From assembly GCF_001039355.2 (NCBI RefSeq), contig NW_019775391.1, positions 82,366 to 110,028 on the forward strand: a DNA stretch of 27,663 bases. Reading direction: 5' to 3'. How positions within the stretch are numbered: position 1 is the stretch's first letter; the number at the start of each line of letters is the position of its first letter. Positions 1 through 9,544 of this stretch are shown here, piece by piece. A model generated the notes under the pieces. It worked only from the letters and a program-made list of their open reading frames with translations. It did not search any database and was not told where the DNA came from. The position numbers were made by a program, and so were the translations under genes. Source of the DNA: Lingula anatina (Eukaryota > Brachiopoda > Lingulata > Lingulida > Lingulidae).

Positions 1-1082
1 TGATGTTCTGACATTATGTTATCCAGTTTGTGAGTGGTCTGATGTTCTGACATTATGTTATCCAGTTTGTGAGTGGTCTGATGTTCTGACATTATGTTAT
101 CCAGTTTGTGAGTGGTCTGATGTTCTGACATTATGTTATCCAGTTTGTGAGTGGTCTGATGTTCTGACATTATGTTATCCAGTTTGTGAGTGGTCTGATG
201 TTCTGACATTATGTTATCCAGTTTGTGAGTGGTCTGATGTTCTGACATTATGTTATCCAGTTTGTGAGTGGTCTGATGTTCTGACATTATGTTATCCAGT
301 TTGTGAGTGGTCTGATGTTCTGACATTATGTTATCCAGTTTGTGAGTGGTCTGATGTTCTGACATTATGTTATCCAGTTTGTGAGTGGTCTGATGTTCTG
401 ACATTATGTTATCCAGTTTGTGAGTGGTCTGATGTTCTGACATTATGTTATCCAGTTTGTGAGTGGTCTGATGTTCTGACATTATGTTATCCAGTTTGTG
501 AGTGGTCTGATGTTCTGACATTATGTTATCCAGTTTGTGAGTGGTCTGATGTTCTGACATTATGTTATCCAGTTTGTGAGTGGTCTGATGTTCTGACATT
601 ATGTTATCCAGTTTGTGAGTGGTCTGATGTTCTGACATTATGTTATCCAGTTTGTGAGTGGTCTGATGTTCTGACATTATGTTATCCAGTTTGTGAGTGG
701 TCTGATGTTCTGACATTATGTTATCCAGTTTGTGAGTGGTCTGATGTTCTGACATTATGTTATCCAGTTTGTGAGTGGTCTGATGTTCTGACATTATGTT
801 ATCCAGTTTGTGAGTGGTCTGATGTTCTGACATTATGTTATCCAGTTTGTGAGTGGTCTGATGTTCTGACATTATGTTATCCAGTTTGTGAGTGGTCTGA
901 TGTTCTGACATTATGTTATCCAGTTTGTGAGTGGTCTGATGTTCTGACATTATGTTATCCAGTTTGTGAGTGGTCTGATGTTCTGACATTATGTTATCCA
1001 GTTTGTGAGTGGTTTGATGTTCTAACATTATGTTATCCAGTTTGTGAGTGGTCTGATGTTCTGACATTATGTTATCCAGTTT
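1..1082. repeat. 39-bp minisatellite, about 27.7 copies, open at window edge
   Basis: The first 39 bases repeat head-to-tail to position 1082, where the sequence diverges. All copies look identical except around 1014 (C to T) and 1024 (G to A). Such homogeneity points to recent amplification or strong homogenisation. The array starts before the window, so its full length is unknown. It lies upstream of the BCAS2 terminal exon and so is probably intronic. Because 39 is a multiple of three, one plus frame (from base 2, stop at 1088) and one minus frame stay open through the whole array. I treat this as arithmetic rather than evidence of coding. Confidence 0.98.
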
Positions 1083-1191
1083 TACATTGATGGTAAAATT
1101 AAAGTTTGTTAATAGAAACTCGTGAAAAAGTAATAATGTTAACTAGGTTATCTTGTGGTTTCTTTTTATTTATTCATTTACTTATTTGCAG

Positions 1192-1303
1192 CTGGGTAGG
1201 CCTTGTAAGCAAGAACTACGAGATAGAGCGGGCATTGGTTGAGCTGGAATTAGAGGTTCAGGAACTGGAGAGGCAAACAGAAGAAGAAAAAAGGAAGAGG
1301 TAG
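1192..1303 (+). CDS. BCAS2: BCAS2 / SPF27 pre-mRNA-splicing factor, terminal coding exon (partial gene)
   Basis: This exon encodes the C-terminus of BCAS2 (SPF27), a small coiled-coil subunit of the PRP19/CDC5L (NineTeen) complex that acts in the nucleus in spliceosome activation. A pyrimidine-rich tract ending TTTGCAG at 1191 is a good acceptor. The exon then reads WVGLVSKNYEIER followed by an acidic/basic heptad-like tail of about 23 residues and TAG at 1301-1303. The WVxLVSKNYEIER block matches the most conserved C-terminal stretch of BCAS2 as I know it. The exon starts in phase 2: its first base C would complete AAC (Asn) if the previous exon ends in AA, giving the NWV seen in the family. 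The final tail differs from the vertebrate protein, as is usual at this end. An ATG at 1106 lies in the intron and is not the start. Upstream exons are outside the window. Confidence 0.92.
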
Positions 1304-1318
1304 CATAAAGACAAAAGG

Positions 1319-1381
1319 TGGCAGCACCTGTCTGGTGTTAAATAGACAATAGATGGCAGCACCTGTCTAGTGTTAAATAGA
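1319..1381 (+). repeat. 35-bp tandem duplication in the BCAS2 3' UTR
   Basis: A 28-base block beginning TGGCAGCACCTGTCT and ending GTGTTAAATAG occurs at 1319-1346 and again at 1354-1381 with one substitution (G/A). The period is 35 bases. Confidence 0.85.
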
Positions 1382-1788
1382 TGGCACAGAGCCCAACGGA
1401 GAAGGATGAAAGCTGGACACATCTTTTTTTTCTAAAGCAAAATATTGCCCACTTCTTAGTTTAAGTTAAGAGAAAGATTGACAGAAGTAAAGGAGCAATG
1501 GATTGAACCACTGTTGTGGTGGAACTGTTGATATCATATGGCTTACATGGATTAAGAAAACATGAGAGATAAAGCAAGGCATTTGTTTGTGAGGAGATGA
1601 CAAAGCCCCACACATATGCTGCCGTCCATTGGGATTTGTACAAACAAGACTGAAGAAGGATAAATGATGAATATAAAACTTCTTCTGTACATTTTTTAGA
1701 AATATTTTGTCAACATTATTTTATTAATTTATTATAACTGTCATTTTTGTACATTTTTTAACTTTTTTTTTCTTTTTATAGCTAAATG

Positions 1789-1794
1789 AATAAA
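1789..1794 (+). promoter_or_regulatory. Polyadenylation signal AATAAA
   Basis: A canonical hexamer in an AT-rich stretch about 490 bases after the BCAS2 stop codon. No competing AATAAA is seen between the stop and this site. Confidence 0.6.
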
Positions 1795-2033
1795 ATGAAA
1801 AGGAATTAAGTTTTTATGAAAGGTGAATTATATTTCAACAGTGTCATTAAACAAGATTATTGAGTCTTAATCAACTTTAGGGGGTTTAACTTCCAAACCA
1901 GTAGTACATTTTGAGCGCATTAAGTTAGTCCGTGGATCATCTGTTCTGAATGTTCTCTTTGTGTCTTTGTACACACATTACAGATATGTGAACCAACTAC
2001 CTACATATTTTGGCTTTCTTCGTCTCAAATGTC

Positions 2034-2131
2034 CCCATCAAATAGAGCAAAGGCGCTGGGCTTACTTATGCTCCGATTCTCCCGATTTTAGTATGCATTC
2101 AAGGCTCAGCGCCTGTGCTATATTTGATGGG
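2034..2131. repeat. 98-nt stem-loop with ~30-bp arms (small foldback or hairpin RNA candidate)
   Basis: The left arm 2034-2063 (begins CCCATCAAATA, contains AGGCGCTG) is the reverse complement of the right arm 2101-2131, with about three mismatches and one unpaired base. The loop is 37 bases. It lies about 240 bases after the BCAS2 polyadenylation signal. It could be a tiny foldback transposon relic or a precursor-like hairpin; nothing shows that it is transcribed. Confidence 0.75.
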
Positions 2132-2254
2132 CATATGTTGGGAAGATGAAATAAAGTAGGTACTAGGTTCAGATTATTTCACGTGTACTATGTGTGTGAA
2201 AGAGGAAAGTCAGAATTAGCAATGAACAAAATGTACCTCTGTTTACCTCTTGAA

Positions 2255-2272
2255 CCCCCCCCCCCTCCCCCC
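2255..2272. repeat. C-rich homopolymer tract
   Basis: A run of C interrupted by a single T. It produces a proline-rich open frame that is not a gene. Confidence 0.9.
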
Positions 2273-2572
2273 ACACCCAAACAGGTCTGGAAAATCCACC
2301 CTGCTCTACAGAGGTTTTATAAGCAAATTTTAAGTACAGAAAGAACATTATCTACATATCTAAGGTTAATAATAATAATAATAATCTAAGAATAAGAATA
2401 ATAATCTTTATTGAGATATTGCAACCACGAGGGTTGAAGTTATATATATATTTATTTAATTCCCAAATTCAAATGAAGCCTGGTTATTTTGGCACTGCTG
2501 CACACTATAAGTTGTCGCTCTCACCTCCCTGGGGAGGATACAGCACTAGTGCACTAGGATACAACACTAGAG

Positions 2573-2872
2573 CTGATTTGGTCTTAAAGTGCAGTTTTAG
2601 ATCACAAATAATCTTACACGGTCTCAATCATTACAGCAGTGGTCTTGAAATGGACTGAAACTGCTTTTTTAAAGATAAAAATGATCTAACATCTATTTAC
2701 GTGGTCAAGCAATTTCCTCCGCTCACAATGGAGGACACCTCTGCTCCTGACACAATAGGAGAACGTGTGAGGGGAGACAAAACAAGTCGGTCCAGTAATT
2801 GTCTTACTTGTGGTTTGAGACCATGTAAGATTGTTTTTGATCTGAAATTGCACTTGAAGACCAAATCAAACG
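2573..2872. repeat. Foldback/MITE-like element with ~55-bp inverted arms
   Basis: The left arm (about 2573-2628, from GCTGATTTGGTCTT to ACGGTCTCA) pairs with the right arm (about 2812-2872, from TTTGAGACCATG to AAGACCAAATCA) at roughly 85% identity, around a ~180-bp centre. No matching direct repeat is evident outside the arms, so the true ends and target duplication are uncertain. Short plus-strand frames inside (2419-2658, 2701-2904) have no recognisable domain. Confidence 0.75.
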
Positions 2873-2881
2873 CACATCTTA

Positions 2882-3091
2882 AAGGAGTAAATAAGTTGTA
2901 TTAATGATGCATCTCAGACTCCGAAGATGTCTACTTTACAGATGTAATATGTCATCCCATACATTACATATTACTTCAAAAATCTACTCAACTACTCGTT
3001 TCTCCACGCCCAGTGTGATTACATATTTCATCTGTATAAAGTAGATCTTCGGAGTCTCAGATGTATCATTAATACAACTTATTTACTCCTT
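2882..3091. repeat. Second foldback: 74-bp arms around a HEPN-gene fragment
   Basis: The left arm 2882-2955 (begins AAGGAGTAAATAAG) is the reverse complement of the right arm 3018-3091 at about 90% identity, with two small indels. The 62-bp loop includes 2987-3018, which matches 3159-3190 inside the neighbouring HEPN coding exon at 30 of 32 bases in the same orientation. The outer end of the right arm touches the stop codon of the HEPN open frame. Confidence 0.85.
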
Positions 3092-3668
3092 AGTAATTAA
3101 ATAAAACGTTTAGGAGTAGAATGTAATGTTGAATGCCAATGACTTCCATTCTGGCTTCCTCAACTACTGGTTTCTCCACACCCAGTGTGACAACACTGGG
3201 AGCAATAGTGTTCCACATCTTTTCAAACTCCTGGTCTTTAACCACGGTAGTACCTCTATGTGCCAGTTGGTTCCTGTGGTACTTGATATTTATGATAGCC
3301 TCTATCTCTGGTGTCATAAGAGGGTCAGCTTTTGCTTTAGCTTTGTCTGGGCAACTCCAACCATACCATGTTACTGGAACATTGGGATGAAATTGACGGA
3401 TCAGAAAACATAGCAATGTCACATCCAAGTCGTCTAGTTTTGGTGTGTGCAGAATGTTTGGCAAGAAGAGTAGTTCGTACTGTGATTTGTGAATCACCTT
3501 TTTCCGTTTGTAGCAGTCCCAGATATTCTGTTTATTGCGTGTCAGAAACTGCTCCAATGTCTCTCCATTCTGGAGGATAGATGCCGAGAAAAAATGACGT
3601 AATGCAACTGCCCCCAGGTCCAGCACCAAATGGGCGAGGCGAGCATAGGACTGGTTGTCAACGACCAT
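3090..3668 (-). CDS. HEPN_DZIP3-like domain protein, single coding exon or gene fragment
   Basis: The 192-residue frame resembles the HEPN domain first described in the E3 ligase DZIP3, often found in expanded invertebrate families next to death, NACHT or repeat domains. Seen: N-terminal YARLAHLVLDLGAVALRHFF (residues 8-27), the NKQNIWD segment (45-51), the helix with YELLF (64-68), DLDVTLLCFLIRQF (80-93), then RNQLAHR, where Arg132 and His137 form the Rx4H motif of HEPN nucleases. A good acceptor (TTTCAG) lies one base before the ATG, so a 5' UTR exon upstream is plausible. Alternatively the Met is internal and the protein longer. Residues after about 175 look non-conserved, and the stop abuts a foldback, so the true 3' end may be lost or lie beyond a splice. 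Whether it cleaves RNA or is only an interaction domain cannot be told. Confidence 0.8.
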   Translation of the reverse strand: MVVDNQSYARLAHLVLDLGAVALRHFFSASILQNGETLEQFLTRNKQNIWDCYKRKKVIHKSQYELLFLPNILHTPKLDDLDVTLLCFLIRQFHPNVPVTWYGWSCPDKAKAKADPLMTPEIEAIINIKYHRNQLAHRGTTVVKDQEFEKMWNTIAPSVVTLGVEKPVVEEARMEVIGIQHYILLLNVLFNY

Positions 3669-3793
3669 TCTGAAACACAGAGTTAGGAAGGGTTCACTTA
3701 GATAAACATAGAGCTCATTATTGTTTAAGATATCACGCTTTCAGGTGTAACGTGACAGAGTGACCTATCGGCCCTTGACACGCAGTGTGATAC

Positions 3794-3843
3794 ATTAGAA
3801 CATGGACATAATGAGAGATCTCTCATTATGTCCATGATTAGAA
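3794..3843. repeat. 36-bp perfect palindrome flanked by 7-bp direct repeats
   Basis: 3801-3836 is an exact palindrome (half-site catggacataatgagaga). ATTAGAA sits directly before it (3794-3800) and directly after it (3837-3843). It looks like a minimal foldback insertion with a 7-bp target duplication. Confidence 0.9.
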
Positions 3844-4492
3844 CCACAACATCACCTTTTCTGTTTTACATTATGTGCTAACGTCTAAAACAGTCCCACA
3901 AACGTAGTGCAGATCTCAGTATTCTTAACTTGAAATATTGTGAAAATTAAGTCGATAGTAAGCTTACCCTGAAATATTTGATTCTCAGTTATTCTAATTT
4001 ACACCGAAGAAGTGTATGTTCTTCCTTGTCCTCTTCGCAGAATCAATCGGGTTTCTTCTATATTAATGATATTATTTGCTTCGAAAAAGACCGTCGATAG
4101 CACAGCGATGAAGTAAACTTCATATATCGCCTGCCCTTTCACGGGCAGGTCCGACTTAATTGTGGACGGCCATCTTCATAGTTAGGTTCTTTCTGTCTGT
4201 AATTGTCTCTTTCGCGTTAGTTTGATGTTTATATAGCCCAACGGACGCCTACTCAGCGATATTTCCTATTGCGACATATGTTGGAATTTCCAACCTAAAA
4301 ATAGGACCTGATGTATGAAGTCTGCACCATAAATAACAGTATACTATCATGAATTAATGTTTGCAGTAGAAATATCGTTATCTCTATCGCAATGCACGTG
4401 CTACGCGATAATTCCCTTTAGTCAGTGAGTTTTTAAAACATGATCCCAAAAATGTTGTTTTCTTATGAATTGTAGGTCCCCTTTTTTTTCAA

Positions 4493-4493
<1 letters not shown>
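3844..4493. other. Non-coding interval upstream of the HEPN exon
   Basis: No coding exon recognised on either strand. It would hold upstream exons or the promoter of the minus-strand HEPN gene, but none can be placed. A short hairpin CCTGCCC...GGGCAGG occurs near 4131-4149 and a GTTGGAA/TTCCAAC dyad near 4280. Confidence 0.5.
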
Positions 4494-4535
<42 letters not shown>

Positions 4536-4549
4536 TGAGAGAGAGAGAA
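4494..4549. repeat. (TG)n followed by (GA)n microsatellite
   Basis: About 17 TG dinucleotides to 4527, then an interrupted GA tract to about 4549. The minus-strand 'THTHTH' frame here is spurious. Confidence 0.95.
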
Positions 4550-4739
4550 ATAAAGAGGATGGGAGTGGGGTATTTCCGACTGGCGTCAAACACGCCCCAG
4601 TAGCATAACAAGATATAACGGCCCGTAGACACGGAAATGCTGCCCAGTAATTATGACCGCTAGTGATCAGTCGAACTATAAATGCTTGCAATCACTCGAA
4701 GGTTGAATGCTTGATCTGGAGGCAGGAATCTCTCTGACG

Positions 4740-5000
4740 CAGGGGCGGATCCAGGATTATTTGAAGGGGGTCCGCGGATGCGAAGCAGCCCCCCCCCCCC
4801 CCCCCCCCCCCCCCACCTTTGGCGTGGGGTTCGGGGCCCGCTGTAGGTCCAAGAAAATTTTTGATATTTTAGAGGGTGAACGGTGCCATTTGGTACGGTT
4901 TAGAACTATGATTTAGCTAGTCAAAGTTCTCATTTCAAGAGGGGACCATTAGTGTGATTTTTTAATCGCCCCTGACCTCCCACCCCTAAATCCGCCCCTG
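4740..5000 (+). mobile_element. MITE family A, 261 bp, TIR CAGGGGCGGAT
   Basis: It starts with CAGGGGCGGATCCAGG and ends with CCTAAATCCGCCCCTG: the outer 11 bases are perfect inverted repeats and the next five match at three. A run of 26 Cs (4789-4814) lies inside. Two partial copies occur at 18706-18857 and 18887-19195, which confirms a dispersed family. Flanking bases (TGACG / CAAAG) show no target duplication. No transposase; superfamily unassigned. Confidence 0.85.
4789..4814. repeat. 26-base C homopolymer
   Basis: An uninterrupted C run inside family-A MITE. The minus strand is a long G run that could form a quadruplex and is a likely length-error site. Confidence 0.95.
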
Positions 5001-5006
5001 CAAAGT

Positions 5007-5535
5007 GTGATGCTGTAAGCATACTTGCGGAAATAATCTTATTAGCTAGATGGAATTGTATATACGTTTAACTTAAAAAATATCTGAAATTATCCACTGA
5101 TCATATGGTTAGTGACCAGTCTTTTTTCTTAATAATGGTTCCAGTTTTCATTTTGTAAACGTTTAATGTTTAAATGGTTAATATGTATGAAAGTAATGTT
5201 TTTTACAACTTTTGATGTCACTTTTGTAATTTCTTAATTTTGTCTTCATTGTGTAGGTTTTGTATTTTGTAGATTTAATGAAACGCTTATACTCATTCAC
5301 TTTCTATTACACTTAAGCAGTTTTTTATAATGGATGCTGTTATGTGATGCTCTGTATCATTTACCGTGTTCATTTAAAATTGAAGGAAATGATACTGCTT
5401 ATGGCGACATTTTATAACAAAATTTTAGTAATGTGTAAATGTTATTTTATTAGAGCAAGGATTGTTTTCCTGATTTTTGAAATATACAGACTGGGTAAAA
5501 CTTTTTTCTTTTCGTCAAGGGTTGTAATTTTAACA
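5007..5535 (+). repeat. Dispersed repeat R, copy 1
   Basis: Aligns over its whole length with 7297-7827 in the same orientation at roughly 80% identity with indels. Shared blocks include ATCATATGGTTAGTGACCAG, TTTTGTATTTTGTAGATTTA and TTCGTCAAGGGTTGTAATTT. It begins seven bases after the right end of family-A MITE. No coding potential or termini recognised; it may be part of a larger unannotated transposon. Confidence 0.85.
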
Positions 5536-6127
5536 AGTTTTCGATATACTAAACATGATTTTACATCTGCCAAGGCTTGTTTTTATTTGGCTTTTATGAA
5601 AGCATAAATAAACCATATGTACGTTCTACGATAAAAGTGTTTAAATTTTTCCGGAAAAATACCCACTTCGGAATTGCTGATGAGGGGCCTGGTGTTAAAG
5701 AGCTAAAGAGAGATAAAGCGGTTCACACTTTGGCTTTTTTTGGTTTTGAGTAGCCTTAACCATTTCTAATGGCCATTGTGGAGTTGCCCCGGGTACTGTA
5801 AGACAATATAAACAGCCTTGAGAAGAGGGGAGGGTATTTAAAAAATTAAAAGTTGGGTAAACTAAAAGCGGTAATGTGACTTTCGAAAAAAAAAAGAAGA
5901 AGAAGAAATTATCTTGCTGATAATCCCACCGAGAAAACAGCACTCTAAGATGAAAGGGCAGTATGACGTGAATGGCGCCATGCCAGTTTAGCTATTGACT
6001 CAATTCAAGTTTGATCTGTTGCGTAGCTGGTATAGGATAGAGATCAGTGATTATTACCGCCTAGGAATCAATTTAAGCTTCTTTAAATAAAGACTAAGGG
6101 AGTGTTTTTTTTTGTTTTTGCGCCTTT
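5536..6127. other. Non-coding interval
   Basis: No exon recognised. 5648-5690 (TTTTTCCGGAAAAATACCCA... to GGGGCCTG) weakly resembles the end of the family-C MITE. A short (AAG)n lies near 5895. Confidence 0.4.
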
Positions 6128-6198
6128 TTAGGGTTTAGGGTTAGGGTTAGGGTTAGGGTTAGTGGTTAGGATTTAGGGTTAGGGTTAGGGTTAGGGTT
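6128..6198 (+). repeat. Interstitial telomere-type (TTAGGG)n tract
   Basis: About 71 bases of TTAGGG and near-variants (TTTAGGG, TTAGTGG, TTAGGA), directly followed by an N at 6199. TTAGGG is the common animal telomere repeat. The degenerate copies and ordinary DNA on both sides favour an interstitial site over a chromosome end. Confidence 0.93.
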
Positions 6199-6199
6199 N

Positions 6200-7296
6200 G
6201 GAACAAACAACTGCATACCTTAAATAATAAAGCAGTTGTTATAAATGAAAAGCATGTCTAAATATTCATATTGTATGGCATTTTAAAATACATCGACTCT
6301 TAGTTAATTAAATTAGAATTTGATTTAAGCTTTTGTTGTTGTTTTGTCAAATATTTGGTAATATCATTGGGATAAAAGTATTTCCTTAAATTGTCTGAGA
6401 TACTTAGTTATTTTAAATTCATTTTTTCTTTTATTTATAATGTTTAATTTCTAGGTGGAGTTTTGTGCCAACTCAAGATCGAGGTTCATCAGACAAGATG
6501 ATGATAGTTCTAGTCCTTTTTTCTACAGTGTAGGATACTTATTTTTTTTAATAACAATGTAATCGTGAATATCATTAGTGCATTAGAAAATATTTCCTAC
6601 CACCACAACAGGTCACTAATTTTTGTTCCAAGTAACCTGAAATTTAATGATGAATGAAAGAAAAAAGAATTTACTGAAAGAAATAGCCGATGGAAAAAGG
6701 AGATTGGGGTGAAAAGATACTGGAAATTTACCCTCAACTTTAAGTCTGGCACATCAGTAAAATATCAGTAAATGTGTGATTTAATGTTATGCATTTTGTA
6801 TTTCGTGAAATTCTCCACATGAATGTGTGGAAAGCTCTTCAAAACAAAATGAAAAAAGTCTAGTAAATAATTATGTATAGTTGGTTCACTATTGTTTGTG
6901 TGGGCCTCCAGTTGTGGTTCATTGTGCAGTTTCAGTTTTATATATAAATTCTTGCTGCACATTGCTTGTGACATTTGTTATATTTTCTGCAGTTACTGAA
7001 TGTTCTACTTTCTCTTTATTTGTAAAAGTGTCAAAGTATGTAGTTACTTATTTGTATTTTGCACAGGGTTAACCTGTATAGAATTTAAAAGAACTGCTCA
7101 ATAACCATTGTGTCCTCTTAAATTATCAGATAAAATTCAGATTTTAAACAGTGCTTGATTTTTCCATTTTCTAATTGTATTTGAATACAATGTGATTTCT
7201 CCTTGTTTTAGGTTGACTTTTATTATAGATTTTTATCATGATGTACAAAGCATTTTGCCATTTAGGATATTAATCCCTCTGATTGACACTCTTTTT
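6200..7296. other. Non-coding AT-rich interval
   Basis: Small open frames on both strands (6765-6974 minus, 6881-7072 plus) are AT-driven and carry no recognisable motif. No RNA gene or repeat end seen. Confidence 0.5.
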
Positions 7297-7827
7297 GTGA
7301 TGCTCTGAGTACACTTGTGGTAATAATCCTATAGAACATGGATAAATTTATATATTTTTAACTTAAAAAGCATCTGTAATTATCCATTGGTCATATGGTT
7401 AGTGACCAGTCTTTTCCTTAATAACGGTGCCAGTTTTCATTTTGTATTATTAAATGTTTAATGTGTATTTCAGCAATGCATTTTTTTGCAACTTTGATAC
7501 CACTTTTGTAATTGCTTAGTTTTTTCTACATTGTGTATATTTTGTATTTTGTAGATTTAATGAAATCCTTATACTATTTCACTTTCCATTACACCTAAGC
7601 AGTTTTTTTATAATGGATGTTGTTGTTGTGCTCGTGTATCGTTAACGTGCTTCATTTAAGATTGAAGGCAATGACACTGATAATGGCCACATTTTGTACC
7701 AAATTTTGTTAATGTGAAAATGTTGTTTTATTACAGCAAGAACTGTTTTCCTGATTTAAAGAAAAAAATATATATATGCCTTTTTTTCTGGTTCACCCCC
7801 TTTTCGTCAAGGGTTGTAATTTTAACA
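7297..7827 (+). repeat. Dispersed repeat R, copy 2
   Basis: The partner of 5007-5535. It runs directly into the (CT)n that opens the large composite repeat. The first copy continues differently after TTTTAACA, so the junction at about 7828 is a breakpoint. Confidence 0.85.
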
Positions 7828-7840
7828 TTTTTTTTTCATT

Positions 7841-8661
7841 TCTCTCTCTCTCTCTCTTTTTCTCTCTCTCTCGGATATTTTATACTCTCTGTAATATTTT
7901 AGTCTTTTGTGAACACGACCAGTGTTGAAAATGGTAAGCTTACTATACAATCCCTAAAATTTGAAATTGATTACTGCAATCACTTCCCTTAATCATGATT
8001 AAATAGTACTCTCTGACCACAGGGTGCACTAGTCTGTTAAAAAACTGTTAAAAAAGCAGAGTGTGATTTGTACGTATTCTAGTGGGGCCCAGATATCAAT
8101 GGGCAGTAAAATAGTGCTGGGAAGGTCATTGGTGATTCAACCGTAGAGGGTGCAAGAGAGGAGCTATAAAACCTTTATTCATTATAGCTCATAGCCCGCT
8201 GGGAAAAGCGATTGTTTTGCACCTATTTTAACAGAGTCCAAGATTATGAACAAATATCAAGGTTATGGTACTTTTCGAGTGAATAATGCCATATTATCTT
8301 GACAACCATATGTCAGTAAAACATGTTTAATATATCAATTCTACTAAATGAGAATTCAACAATATCAATTGCAACTAATTAAAACGTCACCAGAGGGTCA
8401 TTTTTGCTTATTATATTTTCTTCCTCTTCTAAATTAAATGCTCCCTCTCCCTCTTTTTCTTGTGATATCACAAAGGAGGGAAAATAAAGCACTCATCAAC
8501 ATTTTAAATGTAAAAATTGTACGAGACGTTACCCAGTGTACATTTCTATCAATCTAGAATCAAAAGTTGAAAAAAGACCTATCTTCATTCATCAACATAT
8601 TACATATAAAAACTGCAGGAGATTTTTCTACCCAGTATCATTTTTTCGTATTGCGCACCGT

Positions 8662-8664
<3 letters not shown>
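7841..8664 (+). repeat. Composite unit 1 (left-end type)
   Basis: Opens with interrupted (CT)n at 7841-7872. It shares with unit 7 a segment near 7935-7985 (GGTAAGCTTACTATACAAT and following) that the internal units lack. Confidence 0.8.
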
Positions 8665-8702
<38 letters not shown>

Positions 8703-9508
8703 GCATTTTTTACTTTCTCTTTGCAATATTTACAGTATTTTGTGAACACGACCAGTGTTAAAAAAGGCTGAATCTCTTTCTCAATCACTTTCCTTAAGCA
8801 TGATTAAATAGTACTCTCTGACCACAGGTTGCGCTAGTCACTTACAAAACTGTTAAAAAAGCAAAGTGTGATTTCTACGTATTCTAGTGGGGCCCAGATA
8901 TCAGAGGGCAGTGAAATAGTGCTGGGAAAGTCATTGGTGATTAAACCGTAGAGGGTGCAAGCGAGGAGCTATAAAACCTTTATTCATTATAGCTCATAGC
9001 CCGCTAGGAAAAGCGATCGTTTTGCACCTATTTTAAGGTCAGCAGAGTCCAAGATTATGAACAAATATGAAGGTTATGGTACTTTTCGAGTGAATAATAA
9101 CATATTATCTACATCTTGGCAACCGTATGTCAGTAAAACATGTTTAATATATCAATTCTACTAAATGAGAAATCAACAATATCAATTGCAACTAATTAAC
9201 CAGAAGGTCCTTTACATTATTTTATTGTATTTTCTTTTTACTTCTGATATTTTCTTCCCCTTCTAAATGCTCCTTCTCCCTCTTTTTCTTGTGATATCAC
9301 AAAGGAGGGAAAATAAAGCTCTCATCAACATTTTAAATGTAAAAAAAATGTACGAGACATTAATCTGCCCAGTGTACATTTCTATCAATCTACAACCAAA
9401 AGTTGAAAAAAGGCCTATCTCTACTCATCAATATATTACATGTTAAAACTGCACAAGAGATTTATCTACCCATCATTTTTTTTTTTTTTTCATATTGCGC
9501 ACCGTCAA
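8665..9508 (+). repeat. Composite unit 2 (internal type)
   Basis: (CT)n at 8665-8700, then GGGCATTTTTTACTTTCTCT. It carries the TATA-like box, dyad and palindrome in the same order as its neighbours. Confidence 0.85.

Positions 9509-9544
<36 letters not shown>

Larger units (their letters stand above)
1304..1815 (+). other. BCAS2: Probable 3' UTR of BCAS2
   Basis: This stretch follows the BCAS2 stop codon, has no supported coding frame, becomes AT-rich and holds a canonical AATAAA at 1789-1794. The end is set about 20 bases after that signal, where cleavage would be expected; this is inferred. A minus-strand frame at 1461-1643 has no recognisable content. Confidence 0.6.

Noticed and set aside
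1-1082. CRISPR-like array
   Set aside because: The units are contiguous with no variable spacers, and the context is eukaryotic.
3126-3580. Three plus-strand frames of 70-95 codons
   Set aside because: They lie antisense to the HEPN exon, which has recognisable domain content.
4422-4691. Minus frame of 89 codons
   Set aside because: It depends on the GT/GA microsatellite for its length and has no recognisable motif outside it.
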